From Defluviitalea raffinosedens (lineage in GTDB: Bacteria > Bacillota > Clostridia > Lachnospirales > Defluviitaleaceae), in contig NZ_JAFBEP010000009.1 of assembly GCF_016908775.1 (NCBI RefSeq), forward strand, positions 1 through 64,000: DNA of 64,000 nt, given 5' to 3'. Shown here one piece after another: positions 7,850-16,148 of the stretch (position 1 is its first letter; each line of letters begins with the position of its first letter). The position numbers and the translations under genes are program-made. Below the pieces are notes generated by a model that searched no databases, was not told where the DNA came from, and worked only from the letters and a program-made list of their open reading frames with translations.

Positions 7850-9642
7850 TGTGCATCCTCCCTTGTATAATCCCATAAAACTGCTATATCATCCCAGGGT
7901 GAATATTCTGTACGGTCTTCCTGAATTAACCCCATAAAATGTTCAATATTATACATTTTTTCTATATATGTGGAGTACTTCCTACCTATACGGGATTGCT
8001 GATATAAATAAAACAGTTTAAATTCTTCTGGTTCCATCTTTTCCGCAGCATATCTGAATTTATAGATTTGAGCTGAGTTAATATCTTTATTGCGTTTCAT
8101 TTCATTTAGCACTTCTATAAATTTTGATAGTTTCTCACTGGTGGAAGGAAAAAATCCTTTTCGTTTTTTGTTCCAGTCGATTAAACCTACTCCCTGAAGA
8201 ACTTCTAAATCAATAGATCCTTGATTTAAGTTTCTTTCCTTAACGTACTGTTTTGCCGTTTTTAATCTCTTTTGCGCAACGGCAAACATATTCTTAATTG
8301 GAGTTGAAAACTTTGCAATGCAAATTCCTACAGACATTGTAATCTCATGCTTGAAAGCTGCATCAAAAGACTTAACAATATCTTTAGCGATGTCCAAACA
8401 GTAATTTGCTGGGACAATGATAAAAATATCATCTCCCCCCAAAGCAATTATTTCAAACCTTGCATCATTTCCCATATTTTTTTCTATGGCATGGTATACA
8501 CGAGATTTAGTGATTTCATCTGTTCTTCTGCTAAAGTAAGACATCTCAAAAGGTGTTTTGATATTCTTCACTACATTGCCCATATTGTTTCCGTCTCCGT
8601 ATATGACGGCAACACTCTTATTGTCATCCCCCAGATCTTCTATGGACTTAATATCTTTTAATATTCTTTTTCCTGTTACTTTTTGATACTCTGTATAAAA
8701 TCTTGATTTATCCCTTCCTGTCTGATGTTTTCTCATGCAAGAAGGACAAGCTAATATTTGATGATCAACACCTTGCAAAATATATTTACTGTCTCTTACC
8801 TGGCATAGTTCACAGACTCCGCCAGATTGAGACGAAATATGCTTTGGAAAACGAATGATTTCATCATCTATTTTTATTTCTGTAACTGAACTATCAGGAT
8901 TAATTGGATATATTTTTGCTTTTTTTCTTTCTTCCAATTTTATAGTCAGCTTCTGCGATACCTGGTTAAAATGAATCAAAAAATCATTTATATTGGTAGA
9001 ATAAGTTTCAAAAGCATTTTGTACAGTTAAAGCAATATCCGAATATCTCTGCTCTAAAATTCTGCAAATCTCTTCACCTATTCCTTTGGGTGCAATCAAA
9101 AATACATTGCCTCCGCCACTATAAATCTTACATTCATCAATCAAATAATCTTGTACAATTTCATTAGTCACGTGAATATTCAAATAATCAATAATCACAC
9201 TACCGCCGCGAATATCTTTGATTTTATCGTTTTCAAGAAAATATTTTTTAATTTTATAGATCGATCCTTTCACGAGATCTATTTCAATATCCCAAAAATC
9301 ATCAGGCTTTTCTCCCTTTAGGTATCTATTCAGAAAAGAAGATAATTCTGATGACTGATTTGAATCAAAAAAAGTCTGATAGGCTGTAAGTCTTTCAAAC
9401 TTTTCGTTCTTATTCTTTGAAATTATATATTCCAGGGCAACATACAATCTTGCTGCATCATATACAGAAGCTTTCGTCTGAACATATTCTCCATTCTTAT
9501 CAATAAGAACATACGGAACATTTTTATATTGATCTAAAATGCTAATATTGCCCTTACTAATATGATCTCGTATATCCCCATAATATTGATTTAACCTGTT
9601 ACTATCCAGCTTTTTAGGATATAGGCAATGCATATCCTCCAT
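7846..9642 (-). CDS. cas10: Cas10, type III large subunit with cyclase motif and no HD domain
   Basis: This 598-residue protein has two palm domains. The first includes IRGGSVIIDYLN (145-156) and the second VIYGDGNNMG and ALGGDDIFIIVP (GGDD at 402-405). The GGDD motif makes cyclic oligoadenylate from ATP when target RNA binds. A zinc ribbon C277xxC280 with C299xxC302 lies between them. The N-terminus has no HD nuclease motif, and the protein is shorter than HD-bearing Cas10 (usually over 750 residues), so DNA cleavage by this subunit is unlikely. The ATG follows AGGAGGGGG. As first gene of the operon it defines the system, and signalling to the two CARF-HEPN enzymes is the expected main output. 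Confidence 0.93.
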   Translation of the reverse strand: MEDMHCLYPKKLDSNRLNQYYGDIRDHISKGNISILDQYKNVPYVLIDKNGEYVQTKASVYDAARLYVALEYIISKNKNEKFERLTAYQTFFDSNQSSELSSFLNRYLKGEKPDDFWDIEIDLVKGSIYKIKKYFLENDKIKDIRGGSVIIDYLNIHVTNEIVQDYLIDECKIYSGGGNVFLIAPKGIGEEICRILEQRYSDIALTVQNAFETYSTNINDFLIHFNQVSQKLTIKLEERKKAKIYPINPDSSVTEIKIDDEIIRFPKHISSQSGGVCELCQVRDSKYILQGVDHQILACPSCMRKHQTGRDKSRFYTEYQKVTGKRILKDIKSIEDLGDDNKSVAVIYGDGNNMGNVVKNIKTPFEMSYFSRRTDEITKSRVYHAIEKNMGNDARFEIIALGGDDIFIIVPANYCLDIAKDIVKSFDAAFKHEITMSVGICIAKFSTPIKNMFAVAQKRLKTAKQYVKERNLNQGSIDLEVLQGVGLIDWNKKRKGFFPSTSEKLSKFIEVLNEMKRNKDINSAQIYKFRYAAEKMEPEEFKLFYLYQQSRIGRKYSTYIEKMYNIEHFMGLIQEDRTEYSPWDDIAVLWDYTREDAH

Positions 9643-9726
9643 CCTTCCCCCTCCTTACAATTCCACTATTAAAACATGTAAATATTCAATCAAAATCTTC
9701 AATATCTAAATTTATTATATATTTAT

Positions 9727-9755
9727 ATTATAACAATAAGTTATATTATTCAATC
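9727..9755 (-). promoter_or_regulatory. Possible sigma-A promoter of the type III operon
   Basis: On the minus strand GATTGA (9750-9755) and TATAAT (9727-9732) are separated by 17 bp, 85 bp upstream of the cas10 start. The -35 element is weak and the whole stretch is very AT-rich, so chance is possible. Confidence 0.35.
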
Positions 9756-9795
9756 TTTTTTTACAATATATCACAAATTTCAATAATTATGACAT

Positions 9796-9827
9796 AAAAA
9801 ATCACATGGACACCATGATCCACATGA
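9796..9827 (-). terminator. Intrinsic terminator after CRISPR array 1
   Basis: Read on the minus strand, TCATGTGGA pairs with TCCATGTGA (two G-U pairs) around an 8-nt loop, followed at once by a run of six T. It lies 129 bp beyond the last degenerate repeat of array 1, between the array and the type III promoter, and would stop the pre-crRNA before cas10. Confidence 0.6.
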
Positions 9828-9955
9828 CTATAGAAATAATACTATTCTGTATCAACATATTAAAAGTATATTGAAATCATTTTAATCAAAAATAATAATC
9901 CAACATAATATTATGAAACATTTTTGATATAGTAAATTTTTTTGAAACATATTAC

Positions 9956-10181
9956 AATTCAATTCCTTATAGGTATTATAAAAACACAAAAATGGATATA
10001 GAAAGAGGATACTACATTCAGTTTCAATTCCTTATAGGTATTATAAAAACAGGCTGAAACCATGAAAGGACAAATCAAGGAATTGGTTTCAATTCCTTAT
10101 AGGTATTATAAAAACCATCTTCTTTTTCTACGCATATTCCCATTGACCCATGTTTCAATTCCTTATAGGTATTATAAAAAC
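9956..10181 (-). CRISPR. CRISPR array 1: 4 repeats, 3 spacers
   Basis: Four 30-bp repeats at 9956, 10021, 10086 and 10152 enclose spacers of 35, 35 and 36 bp. On the plus strand the repeat begins GTTTCAATTCC and ends TATTATAAAAAC. On the minus strand it ends in ATTGAAAC, the known 8-nt 5' handle of clostridial I-B crRNA, so transcription runs leftwards. The leftmost repeat (9956-9985) starts AATTC instead of GTTTC, the usual decay of the leader-distal repeat. The repeat differs from that of arrays 2 and 3 by one base (TATTATA versus TACTATA). Confidence 0.97.
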
Positions 10182-10353
10182 CCATAAAAATATGCTAAAG
10201 ATAAAGCTTTCTTTATTTGATAGAAAACTTTACTTATTAATTTTATGTTAACTTTCACTTTTACAAATCCTTTAACTTTCTTATATCTATTACTTCTTGA
10301 ATTGTCGTCGATCCCCTGGTAATTTTGCTATATTGGAGGTCGACGACAAATTA
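10182..10353 (-). promoter_or_regulatory. Leader of CRISPR array 1, with conserved inverted repeat
   Basis: This AT-rich stretch lies between cas2 and the first repeat. It holds TATGTTAAC near 10247 and, at its cas2 side, an inverted repeat TTGTCGTCGA (10302-10311) and TCGACGACAA (10340-10349) with 28 nt between the arms. The same architecture occurs next to arrays 2 and 3, at nearly the same distance (120, 116 and 117 bp) from the first repeat. By position it should contain the array promoter and the signals for spacer integration. Confidence 0.75.
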
Positions 10354-10617
10354 TCAAAGGAATAGTGTTTCTCCACCTTTCTCTATTCCAATCACTTCTC
10401 GTTTATAATATTTCTGTGTACGGAAAGTATAAAATAGCAAAGAATCTTCCTCTTCATTTATAACCTTTTTTAGTCTTGTTTGCAACTGTAACAATTTTGA
10501 TTCGGTAAGTTCTCCTTCTAACACAGAATTCTGAACCCAGGTAAAGTATTCTCTGCAAAGCTTTAAAACCTTTGCAACTCTCTTTTCTTTGATATCATAA
10601 ACAACAATTACAAACAT
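10354..10617 (-). CDS. cas2: Cas2, CRISPR adaptation protein
   Basis: This 87-residue protein begins MFVIVVYDIKEKRVAKVLKL, the Cas2 beta-alpha start with the conserved aspartate in YDI, and contains WVQNSVLEGEL and a closing sheet FYTFRTQKYYKRE. Cas2 forms the central dimer of the Cas1-Cas2 integrase that inserts spacers at the leader end. I use the ATG at 10617; a GTG nine bases upstream is possible. It starts just after the cas1 stop and its own stop lies five bases from the leader inverted repeat, so array 1 sits directly downstream of the adaptation genes. Confidence 0.93.
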   Translation of the reverse strand: MFVIVVYDIKEKRVAKVLKLCREYFTWVQNSVLEGELTESKLLQLQTRLKKVINEEEDSLLFYTFRTQKYYKREVIGIEKGGETLFL

Positions 10618-10626
10618 ACTCCTCAC

Positions 10627-11619
10627 CTACCATTGTGCTTCAAAAGCTTCATATTCATTTTCTCCGATAAGATGTTTTTCAAGTTTATACAGTTCCATTC
10701 TGATAAGTCTGCGATAAGATACCGGTCTGTTAAGATCTCTATAATTAATGGTAGCTTTTAACTTATCTTCCAGAGTGATAATAAATTTTTGCTTTCCTTC
10801 ATCTTTTAATAGAATTCCACCCATATCTTTTTCAAAATCTTTTTTTGTCAGAATCCCTTTTCCAATCAAAGACAAAATCACTCTATCAACTATGATCGGT
10901 TTAAAAATTTCTGCTACGTCCAGATTTAATGAAAACCTTCTAAAGTTTGTGGAATGTAGATACCCTATTCGTGGATCCAAATGTGTTTTGTATATTTCAC
11001 TCAATACTATGGTATACATGATGGAGTTTCCAAAACTAATCAGTGCATTCAAACGATTTTTAGGCGGTCGCTTGCTTCTTTTTTCAAATAAAAAATCCTT
11101 ATTTTCTAATATGCTATCAAAAGCTGAATAATAAGATTCTCTGATATTCCCTTCCAATGCCATCAATTGCTCTATGCTTTGATCAGGACTTAACTTCTCC
11201 ATTAATGTTTCTATATGATTCAGTATATCAGCAACTTCTTTTCCCCTGCTTTTATAGTACAAAAGCACTTTACGAATGTTTTTAGCCGCTCCCTTGACAA
11301 ATAAATATGCTAAGTGATTTCTCTTTTTTTCATCTAAGTAATACTCTGCCTGTTTTAAAATCATATATCCAGAATTTAAATGCTCTCTTGGATAAAATGA
11401 ACCTACATAGTATCCAAAGTAGTTAAAGAAATGTACAGTGATTTCTTTCTGGGCGAATAATTCTAATAATTTCTTTGTAATTTTGACTTCTGAAAAGATG
11501 AAAATCTCGTTTAAATTTTCAATTGGAAGGTATTTTCCCCCTTTACCCGTATCAAAATATACTGTATTATCGCTTCTTTGAAAATCTCCATCGTGAAAAA
11601 TATACACATTTCGTTTCAC
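10627..11619 (-). CDS. cas1: Cas1, CRISPR integrase (type I-B)
   Basis: The product of about 330 residues starts MKRNVYIFHDGDFQRSDNT. The catalytic glutamate lies in ALEGNIRESYY, the histidine in GYLHSTNFRRFSL, and the acidic residue in LDVAEIFKPIIVDR; all are intact. Cas1 joins new spacers to the leader-proximal repeat. I choose the GTG at 11619 because GGGGGAG precedes it and Cas1 proteins of this group start KRNVYIF; a start further upstream would add about 20 unrelated residues. The gene lies 11 bp after cas4 and directly before cas2. Confidence 0.95.
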   Translation of the reverse strand: MKRNVYIFHDGDFQRSDNTVYFDTGKGGKYLPIENLNEIFIFSEVKITKKLLELFAQKEITVHFFNYFGYYVGSFYPREHLNSGYMILKQAEYYLDEKKRNHLAYLFVKGAAKNIRKVLLYYKSRGKEVADILNHIETLMEKLSPDQSIEQLMALEGNIRESYYSAFDSILENKDFLFEKRSKRPPKNRLNALISFGNSIMYTIVLSEIYKTHLDPRIGYLHSTNFRRFSLNLDVAEIFKPIIVDRVILSLIGKGILTKKDFEKDMGGILLKDEGKQKFIITLEDKLKATINYRDLNRPVSYRRLIRMELYKLEKHLIGENEYEAFEAQW

Positions 11620-11630
11620 AAAATCTCCCC

Positions 11631-12134
11631 CTACGCCCAACAAAATTGCTGATATCCACAGTTTTTGCAATATGGACACTTTTGTACTTTTGGTGGATAC
11701 TCTGACTCAATGATCCTTCTTATTTCTTCGCTGACATCAAATAATTCTTTTTTTAGCTTTGGCGTCAGTTCTATTAATTCTTTTTTCTTTTCTTTTGGAT
11801 ATCTGATTTCTCCAACTGCGTTAATGTTTGCTTTTTCTAATTCCATGAGATAATAAGCAAGCTGCATGACTGCACTCTTTTTGTATTTAGAACTTTTTTT
11901 GATTTCTCCGATTACAAGTTGTCCATCTTTTTCTTCCAAAATATCAAATTTAACAGAGCCAAATACTATTTCTTTTTTGCTCCTTTTGTAAGTGTTTTCG
12001 TGAATAAAACGTCCAAGCTCTATGTTTTCATTTTCCTGATCAGGAATAATATTATGTCCCATAAGCCATACTTCTCTTTTGCAAATATAGTAATACCATA
12101 TTAGTGTTCCATTAACATAAATTTGCTCCTGCAT
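11631..12134 (-). CDS. cas4: Cas4, Fe-S exonuclease for spacer acquisition
   Basis: This 167-residue protein has the Cas4 layout: CKREVWLMGH near residue 18, GRFIHENTY, the RecB-type core FDILEEKDGQLVIGEIKKSS with acidic residues and the catalytic lysine, a central QLAYYL, and the C-terminal cluster CPYCKNCGYQQFC. With the N-terminal cysteine these can bind an Fe-S cluster. Cas4 trims prespacers so that the right PAM is chosen. The gene lies between cas3 and cas1, the standard I-B order, and its AGGAGATGG ribosome-binding site is clear. Confidence 0.93.
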   Translation of the reverse strand: MQEQIYVNGTLIWYYYICKREVWLMGHNIIPDQENENIELGRFIHENTYKRSKKEIVFGSVKFDILEEKDGQLVIGEIKKSSKYKKSAVMQLAYYLMELEKANINAVGEIRYPKEKKKELIELTPKLKKELFDVSEEIRRIIESEYPPKVQKCPYCKNCGYQQFCWA

Positions 12135-12149
12135 ATCGCCATCTCCTAA

Positions 12150-14534
12150 TTACCAAATTAATGTCTCTGCCTCACATTTAAATCCTGTAGTATGGTCATA
12201 GTAATCTTTTAAACTGTATCTGTTTACATAACCTATTCCATTGATGTTCTGTGGTTTGTTATCTATATATGCAGGTATAGAAATTACATATTTATAAAAC
12301 TCTCCTTTAATTTTATCAAACTCATTTTTCCTTTCTATTTTATCTTGTATTTTTTGGATGTCGCAAAACCTGCTCCAAAGGCTTTCTGCATAATCATCTA
12401 TTTCGATAAAAACATCTATTTTAGAATAGTCATTTTCAATCAGTTTAAAATCTGAAATTCCTGTCTTATCATCTGTACTTTCATAACGCATCTTATAAAT
12501 TGCTTCTAATAATTCTCTTGCTCGATCCTCTGATAGTTTCCTATTTACCTCGCTATAGTATTCTTCAATAATATTTAAGAGTTCTTTCTCCTCTATGACA
12601 TTTTTACCACCTAGAATCTTCTTTGTAATATCTAACAGCATATAGTCATAGACCATAGAGGCAAAAGTTCTGTTTTGATTTTCTTTTCTTAAGGAAACGA
12701 TTATAACTTCTCCAGTTGTATTGGCATTTCTGTTGCAACGTCCTGCCGATTGGTTAATGCAATCCATAGGTGCCAGGTCCCTGTATACCACATCAAAATC
12801 TATATCTACTCCTGCTTCAACTAATTGTGTCGTTACAGCAAATCTTACTTTTCCTTCTTTCATTTTCTTAATTCGCTGTAATCTTTCGCAAGGTGTTACA
12901 TGAGTAGATAAAAATACTATTTCTTCCTTTACATCTTCTCTTTGGCTTAAGAGTTCAAAAAAATTTTTAGCACATGGGATCGTATTGAATATAAATAAAT
13001 AGCTTTTATTTTTCTCAGGGGTAAATTGTGATATGAGCTCTTGAAGTGTGATTTCTTTTTCAATCATAGGTTTTATAACTATTCGATTCATCAGCTCAAA
13101 ATACTTTTCCCTATTCACTAAAGAAGCAACTTCATGAGGTGGGAAAATCATAGGCTGAGTAGCGGTAATAAAAACAATATAGGAATTTAACTGATGTGCC
13201 AATACATTAAGCAACTCTTTTATAAGTAGCCAATATTTAAAAGGAACAGATTGAATTTCATCTAATAAAATAATACTATTGGATAATCTATGAAATTTCC
13301 TGATCATCTTATTTGAATTAGAAATAAGCGTATGAAAAAACTGGACAAATGTAGTAACGATAATTTCTGAGTTCCAGCCTTCAATAAGTATTCTGGCTTC
13401 ATTGGACTCAAACTCACTTTCTCCAGAGCGAAAATAACATTCGGACAGATGATGATGCTTTAAAAGAATATCCTGACTGGCATCTACTCCATTCTTCTTT
13501 AATATGTCTTCTATAATGCTGGCATTTTGGTCAATAACGCTTAAAAATGGCAAGCAGTATATGATTCTTGGAGTAATATTACACTCGTTTTGAATCTTTT
13601 CTCTTAATTTTAGTGCAAAAGCAACAGAACAAAATGTCTTCCCAAGGCCTGTTGGTAAATTGATAGAATATATTCTTTGAGATAAATGAATAGATTTTTC
13701 CATGATTTCATCATAGGCTTCTTGCCTTGTATCATTTAACTTACTTGGTTTGATAGGCAATAAAGATTTATAGTAATCTACCAATTTCTCATTCCACTGT
13801 AATGCCGGTCTGTTAATATATTTCCCAACAGCAGCTTCGGTCTTATCTGCATCAATTAAAAGAGAAAACAGATAATTTACTGCAATATAGTTTTCTACTC
13901 TTTTTTGATCTCCAAGTTTTCTAAGCTGTTTTTTAATTTTTCTAAGACTGCCGGTAATATTTTTGACTTCATTAATTATTTTTTCTTTAGTGATTTGAAT
14001 TCTCGGATTAACTTTTTGAAGATTTGCTTGCAATTTTTCTAACTTATGGCTATCTATGAATGCTGCTTGCTCAACTAATACTTTTATCTCGTCTTCTCCT
14101 ATAACTGCTTCTTGAACGATATTGCCTAAATCCCCATGATGCCTTCTAACAATCAAAAACGCAATAAAACTTAAGAAATTTTTATCCTCATCGCTGAGAG
14201 TAGTATCTTGTTCAATTTCTGCTTTAATAAAAAGAAAATTAACTGCTGCAGACAATAAACTATGATGGGTTTGGGGTTTTGATTTTAATTGCTTCTGTTT
14301 AGATTCTGCGGCAGTTAAATATTCCTGAAAAAATTCAGTTGACTTTCCAAAATCATGGAGTAAAGAACTTGTGATGCTTAATTTTCTTAACACTTCATAA
14401 TCCCATTTGCCAATATTTTTGATTTTCACATCTTCCATCTGTTCTAAGATTATTTCTGTTGTTCTGATAAGATGCTCCTCTAAAGCTTTTCCGGGATGTG
14501 AATATAAATTAGAAGAAGACAACTCTTTCTCCAT
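12150..14534 (-). CDS. cas3: Cas3, HD nuclease-helicase
   Basis: This 794-residue protein has an N-terminal HD domain (HPGKALEEHLIRT, then LLHDFGKSTEFFQEYL near residue 60, and RRHHGD near 130). A superfamily 2 helicase follows: Walker A INLPTGLGKTFCS near residue 295, motif II LLDEIQSVP, motif III ITATQP, and motif VI QSAGRCNRN near residue 605. Cas3 unwinds and degrades DNA marked by Cascade. HD and helicase are fused in one chain, as usual in I-B. The start overlaps the cas5 3' end by 26 nt and has GGGAGGG upstream. All signature residues appear intact, so target degradation should work. Confidence 0.95.
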   Translation of the reverse strand: MEKELSSSNLYSHPGKALEEHLIRTTEIILEQMEDVKIKNIGKWDYEVLRKLSITSSLLHDFGKSTEFFQEYLTAAESKQKQLKSKPQTHHSLLSAAVNFLFIKAEIEQDTTLSDEDKNFLSFIAFLIVRRHHGDLGNIVQEAVIGEDEIKVLVEQAAFIDSHKLEKLQANLQKVNPRIQITKEKIINEVKNITGSLRKIKKQLRKLGDQKRVENYIAVNYLFSLLIDADKTEAAVGKYINRPALQWNEKLVDYYKSLLPIKPSKLNDTRQEAYDEIMEKSIHLSQRIYSINLPTGLGKTFCSVAFALKLREKIQNECNITPRIIYCLPFLSVIDQNASIIEDILKKNGVDASQDILLKHHHLSECYFRSGESEFESNEARILIEGWNSEIIVTTFVQFFHTLISNSNKMIRKFHRLSNSIILLDEIQSVPFKYWLLIKELLNVLAHQLNSYIVFITATQPMIFPPHEVASLVNREKYFELMNRIVIKPMIEKEITLQELISQFTPEKNKSYLFIFNTIPCAKNFFELLSQREDVKEEIVFLSTHVTPCERLQRIKKMKEGKVRFAVTTQLVEAGVDIDFDVVYRDLAPMDCINQSAGRCNRNANTTGEVIIVSLRKENQNRTFASMVYDYMLLDITKKILGGKNVIEEKELLNIIEEYYSEVNRKLSEDRARELLEAIYKMRYESTDDKTGISDFKLIENDYSKIDVFIEIDDYAESLWSRFCDIQKIQDKIERKNEFDKIKGEFYKYVISIPAYIDNKPQNINGIGYVNRYSLKDYYDHTTGFKCEAETLIW

Positions 14535-15225
14535 TTTGACCCTCCCAAAAATATTTCATATCCGCATGGATTGATTTACCTTCAGATTCAAAAAGTATAT
14601 CCTGATACTTGCTTACGATCCGTCCTTTTATCATATCTACTGGGATTTTTTCTTTGAAGTATTTTCTTGCATCAGCAAAAATTAATCCTTGATCTTTAAT
14701 ACATTCTATAGGAACTATACTATGTATTTCACTTTCTTCGTTTTCTATCTTAGTAAAGTCCCGTTGACCCACATATTTAAAATCGGCTAAAAGCTCACTA
14801 AGTCCCAAAGATAAAGTAAACACCGTCTTATGTTCTTTAATCATTTCTGTGAGTTTCTCAAATAATTCATCATCTTGATGGGAAAAATAAATGCGATAAA
14901 CAGGATCTTTTAAAAATTCAGTACAAATTTGAGTATGCGCCTGATGATTTTTCTTATTAACAGGAATCCAGAATCCGTCTTTGGTATTAATATGATTTAA
15001 TCCCATTCTTACTTTCTTAATCGGCTTTAAAATCCGAATTCCAACTTTGCATTGTTCAGAAGAAAAAACTTCTAAATACTCATCTTTTCCTTTTCCACAA
15101 ATTGCACCGAGCATACCTTTGATGGTTGGCGGAGGTGGAAAAGAAAGGGTAAGCGGAGACGAGGTAGTATAATATTTTTTAAAATGGCCATAGTCTCCAT
15201 AGATATCAAAAATCAGTACCTTCAT
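14509..15225 (-). CDS. cas5: Cas5b, Cascade subunit
   Basis: This 238-residue protein starts MKVLIFDIYGDYGHFKKYY and has SFPPPPTIKGMLGAICG, the Cas5 pattern of an N-terminal RAMP strand followed by a proline-glycine turn. In I-B Cascade, Cas5 binds the 5' handle of the crRNA and contacts Cas8. The mid-region (FSHQDDELFEKL, LGLSELLADFKYVG) and the C-terminus ending VVFF look complete. It lies 12 bp after cas7 and overlaps cas3, which points to one transcript with coupled translation. Confidence 0.9.
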   Translation of the reverse strand: MKVLIFDIYGDYGHFKKYYTTSSPLTLSFPPPPTIKGMLGAICGKGKDEYLEVFSSEQCKVGIRILKPIKKVRMGLNHINTKDGFWIPVNKKNHQAHTQICTEFLKDPVYRIYFSHQDDELFEKLTEMIKEHKTVFTLSLGLSELLADFKYVGQRDFTKIENEESEIHSIVPIECIKDQGLIFADARKYFKEKIPVDMIKGRIVSKYQDILFESEGKSIHADMKYFWEGQNGERVVFF

Positions 15226-15237
15226 AATTATCCCCTC

Positions 15238-16146
15238 TTAGAATGCAAGTTCTTCTAAAGGCAAGTCCTCTAGCGCACTTTCAATGGAGCAAGTATCTTC
15301 ACCAACCACTAATTTTACTCGATCATCCACTTTATATCGAATGCACTGTATCTTATCCTGATGTTTTTTTAAACTATTTACTAAATCGGTAATATTTATT
15401 TCCCCATCAGCAATATCCCGAACAGCTTGATCCTGTTTCTCGCTTACCCAACGAATTCTCTTATCCAGTTCCCCTATTTGATAATTCTTCTCTTTATAAA
15501 TAACTTGAAGCAATAATCTTGGTACATGTCCCATTTTGGAATTAGACATAATATTTTTAGTTCCATTCCACATGCCTTCTAGAAGAAGTTCGATATCTTC
15601 TTCAGTTAAATCTATTCCCTGGCTTGCTGCTATATTTTCATTTATAATTCCGTAAAATCCAATTAAAGAATATGGAAGGACATATTTTTCTGTAAATGTC
15701 CCCTGCGTTTTATCTTGCTTAGAAGGCATAACCGTTGTTCCTTTAATATACATCATATCAACTTTATGTAAGGATCTTCCGAATTTAAACTGTACCGGCC
15801 CTGTAAGTGTCATAGTTTTTCCTTTTACAGCCGTAGTTGCACCAAAAAGTCTTACATCAATACACCGACTAATTAATTCTTGATTATCTTTATAGACAGA
15901 TAATCTATTTTCCTTTGTTTCACGGTTTCCTTTTTCATCTCTTATACCAACTATAAAAATTTCTTCGTTTTTATAATCATGAAGATAATCTCTTATATTT
16001 CGTTTAAATCTTACATCGGTTACAATATTAATACCTGTTTCTTCATCTATTCTAGGTTTATTCTCGTCTAAAGGATCCCCATTTGGATTTGCATCCGTTA
16101 CATCATATAAAAAAAGTAATTCTGATCTATTTTTTATAACGGCCAT
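15238..16146 (-). CDS. cas7: Cas7 (Csh2-type), Cascade backbone subunit
   Basis: This 302-residue protein begins MAVIKNRSELLFLYDVTDAN, with NPNGDP and RIDEETGINIVTDVRFKRNIRDYL following, the near-invariant start of Csh2/Cas7 proteins. Later come DVRLFGATTAVKGKTMTLTGPVQF and LPYSLIGFYGIINEN. Several copies coat the crRNA spacer in the I-B Cascade. It is two bases from the cas8b stop and 12 bp before cas5. The family match is strong and the protein is full length. Confidence 0.95.
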   Translation of the reverse strand: MAVIKNRSELLFLYDVTDANPNGDPLDENKPRIDEETGINIVTDVRFKRNIRDYLHDYKNEEIFIVGIRDEKGNRETKENRLSVYKDNQELISRCIDVRLFGATTAVKGKTMTLTGPVQFKFGRSLHKVDMMYIKGTTVMPSKQDKTQGTFTEKYVLPYSLIGFYGIINENIAASQGIDLTEEDIELLLEGMWNGTKNIMSNSKMGHVPRLLLQVIYKEKNYQIGELDKRIRWVSEKQDQAVRDIADGEINITDLVNSLKKHQDKIQCIRYKVDDRVKLVVGEDTCSIESALEDLPLEELAF

Positions 16147-16148
16147 TT

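Noticed and set aside
10302-10349. The leader inverted repeat as an intrinsic terminator of cas2 or cas6
   Set aside because: The loop would be 28 nt and no T run follows on the minus strand. Its fixed place in three leaders favours a DNA or leader signal.
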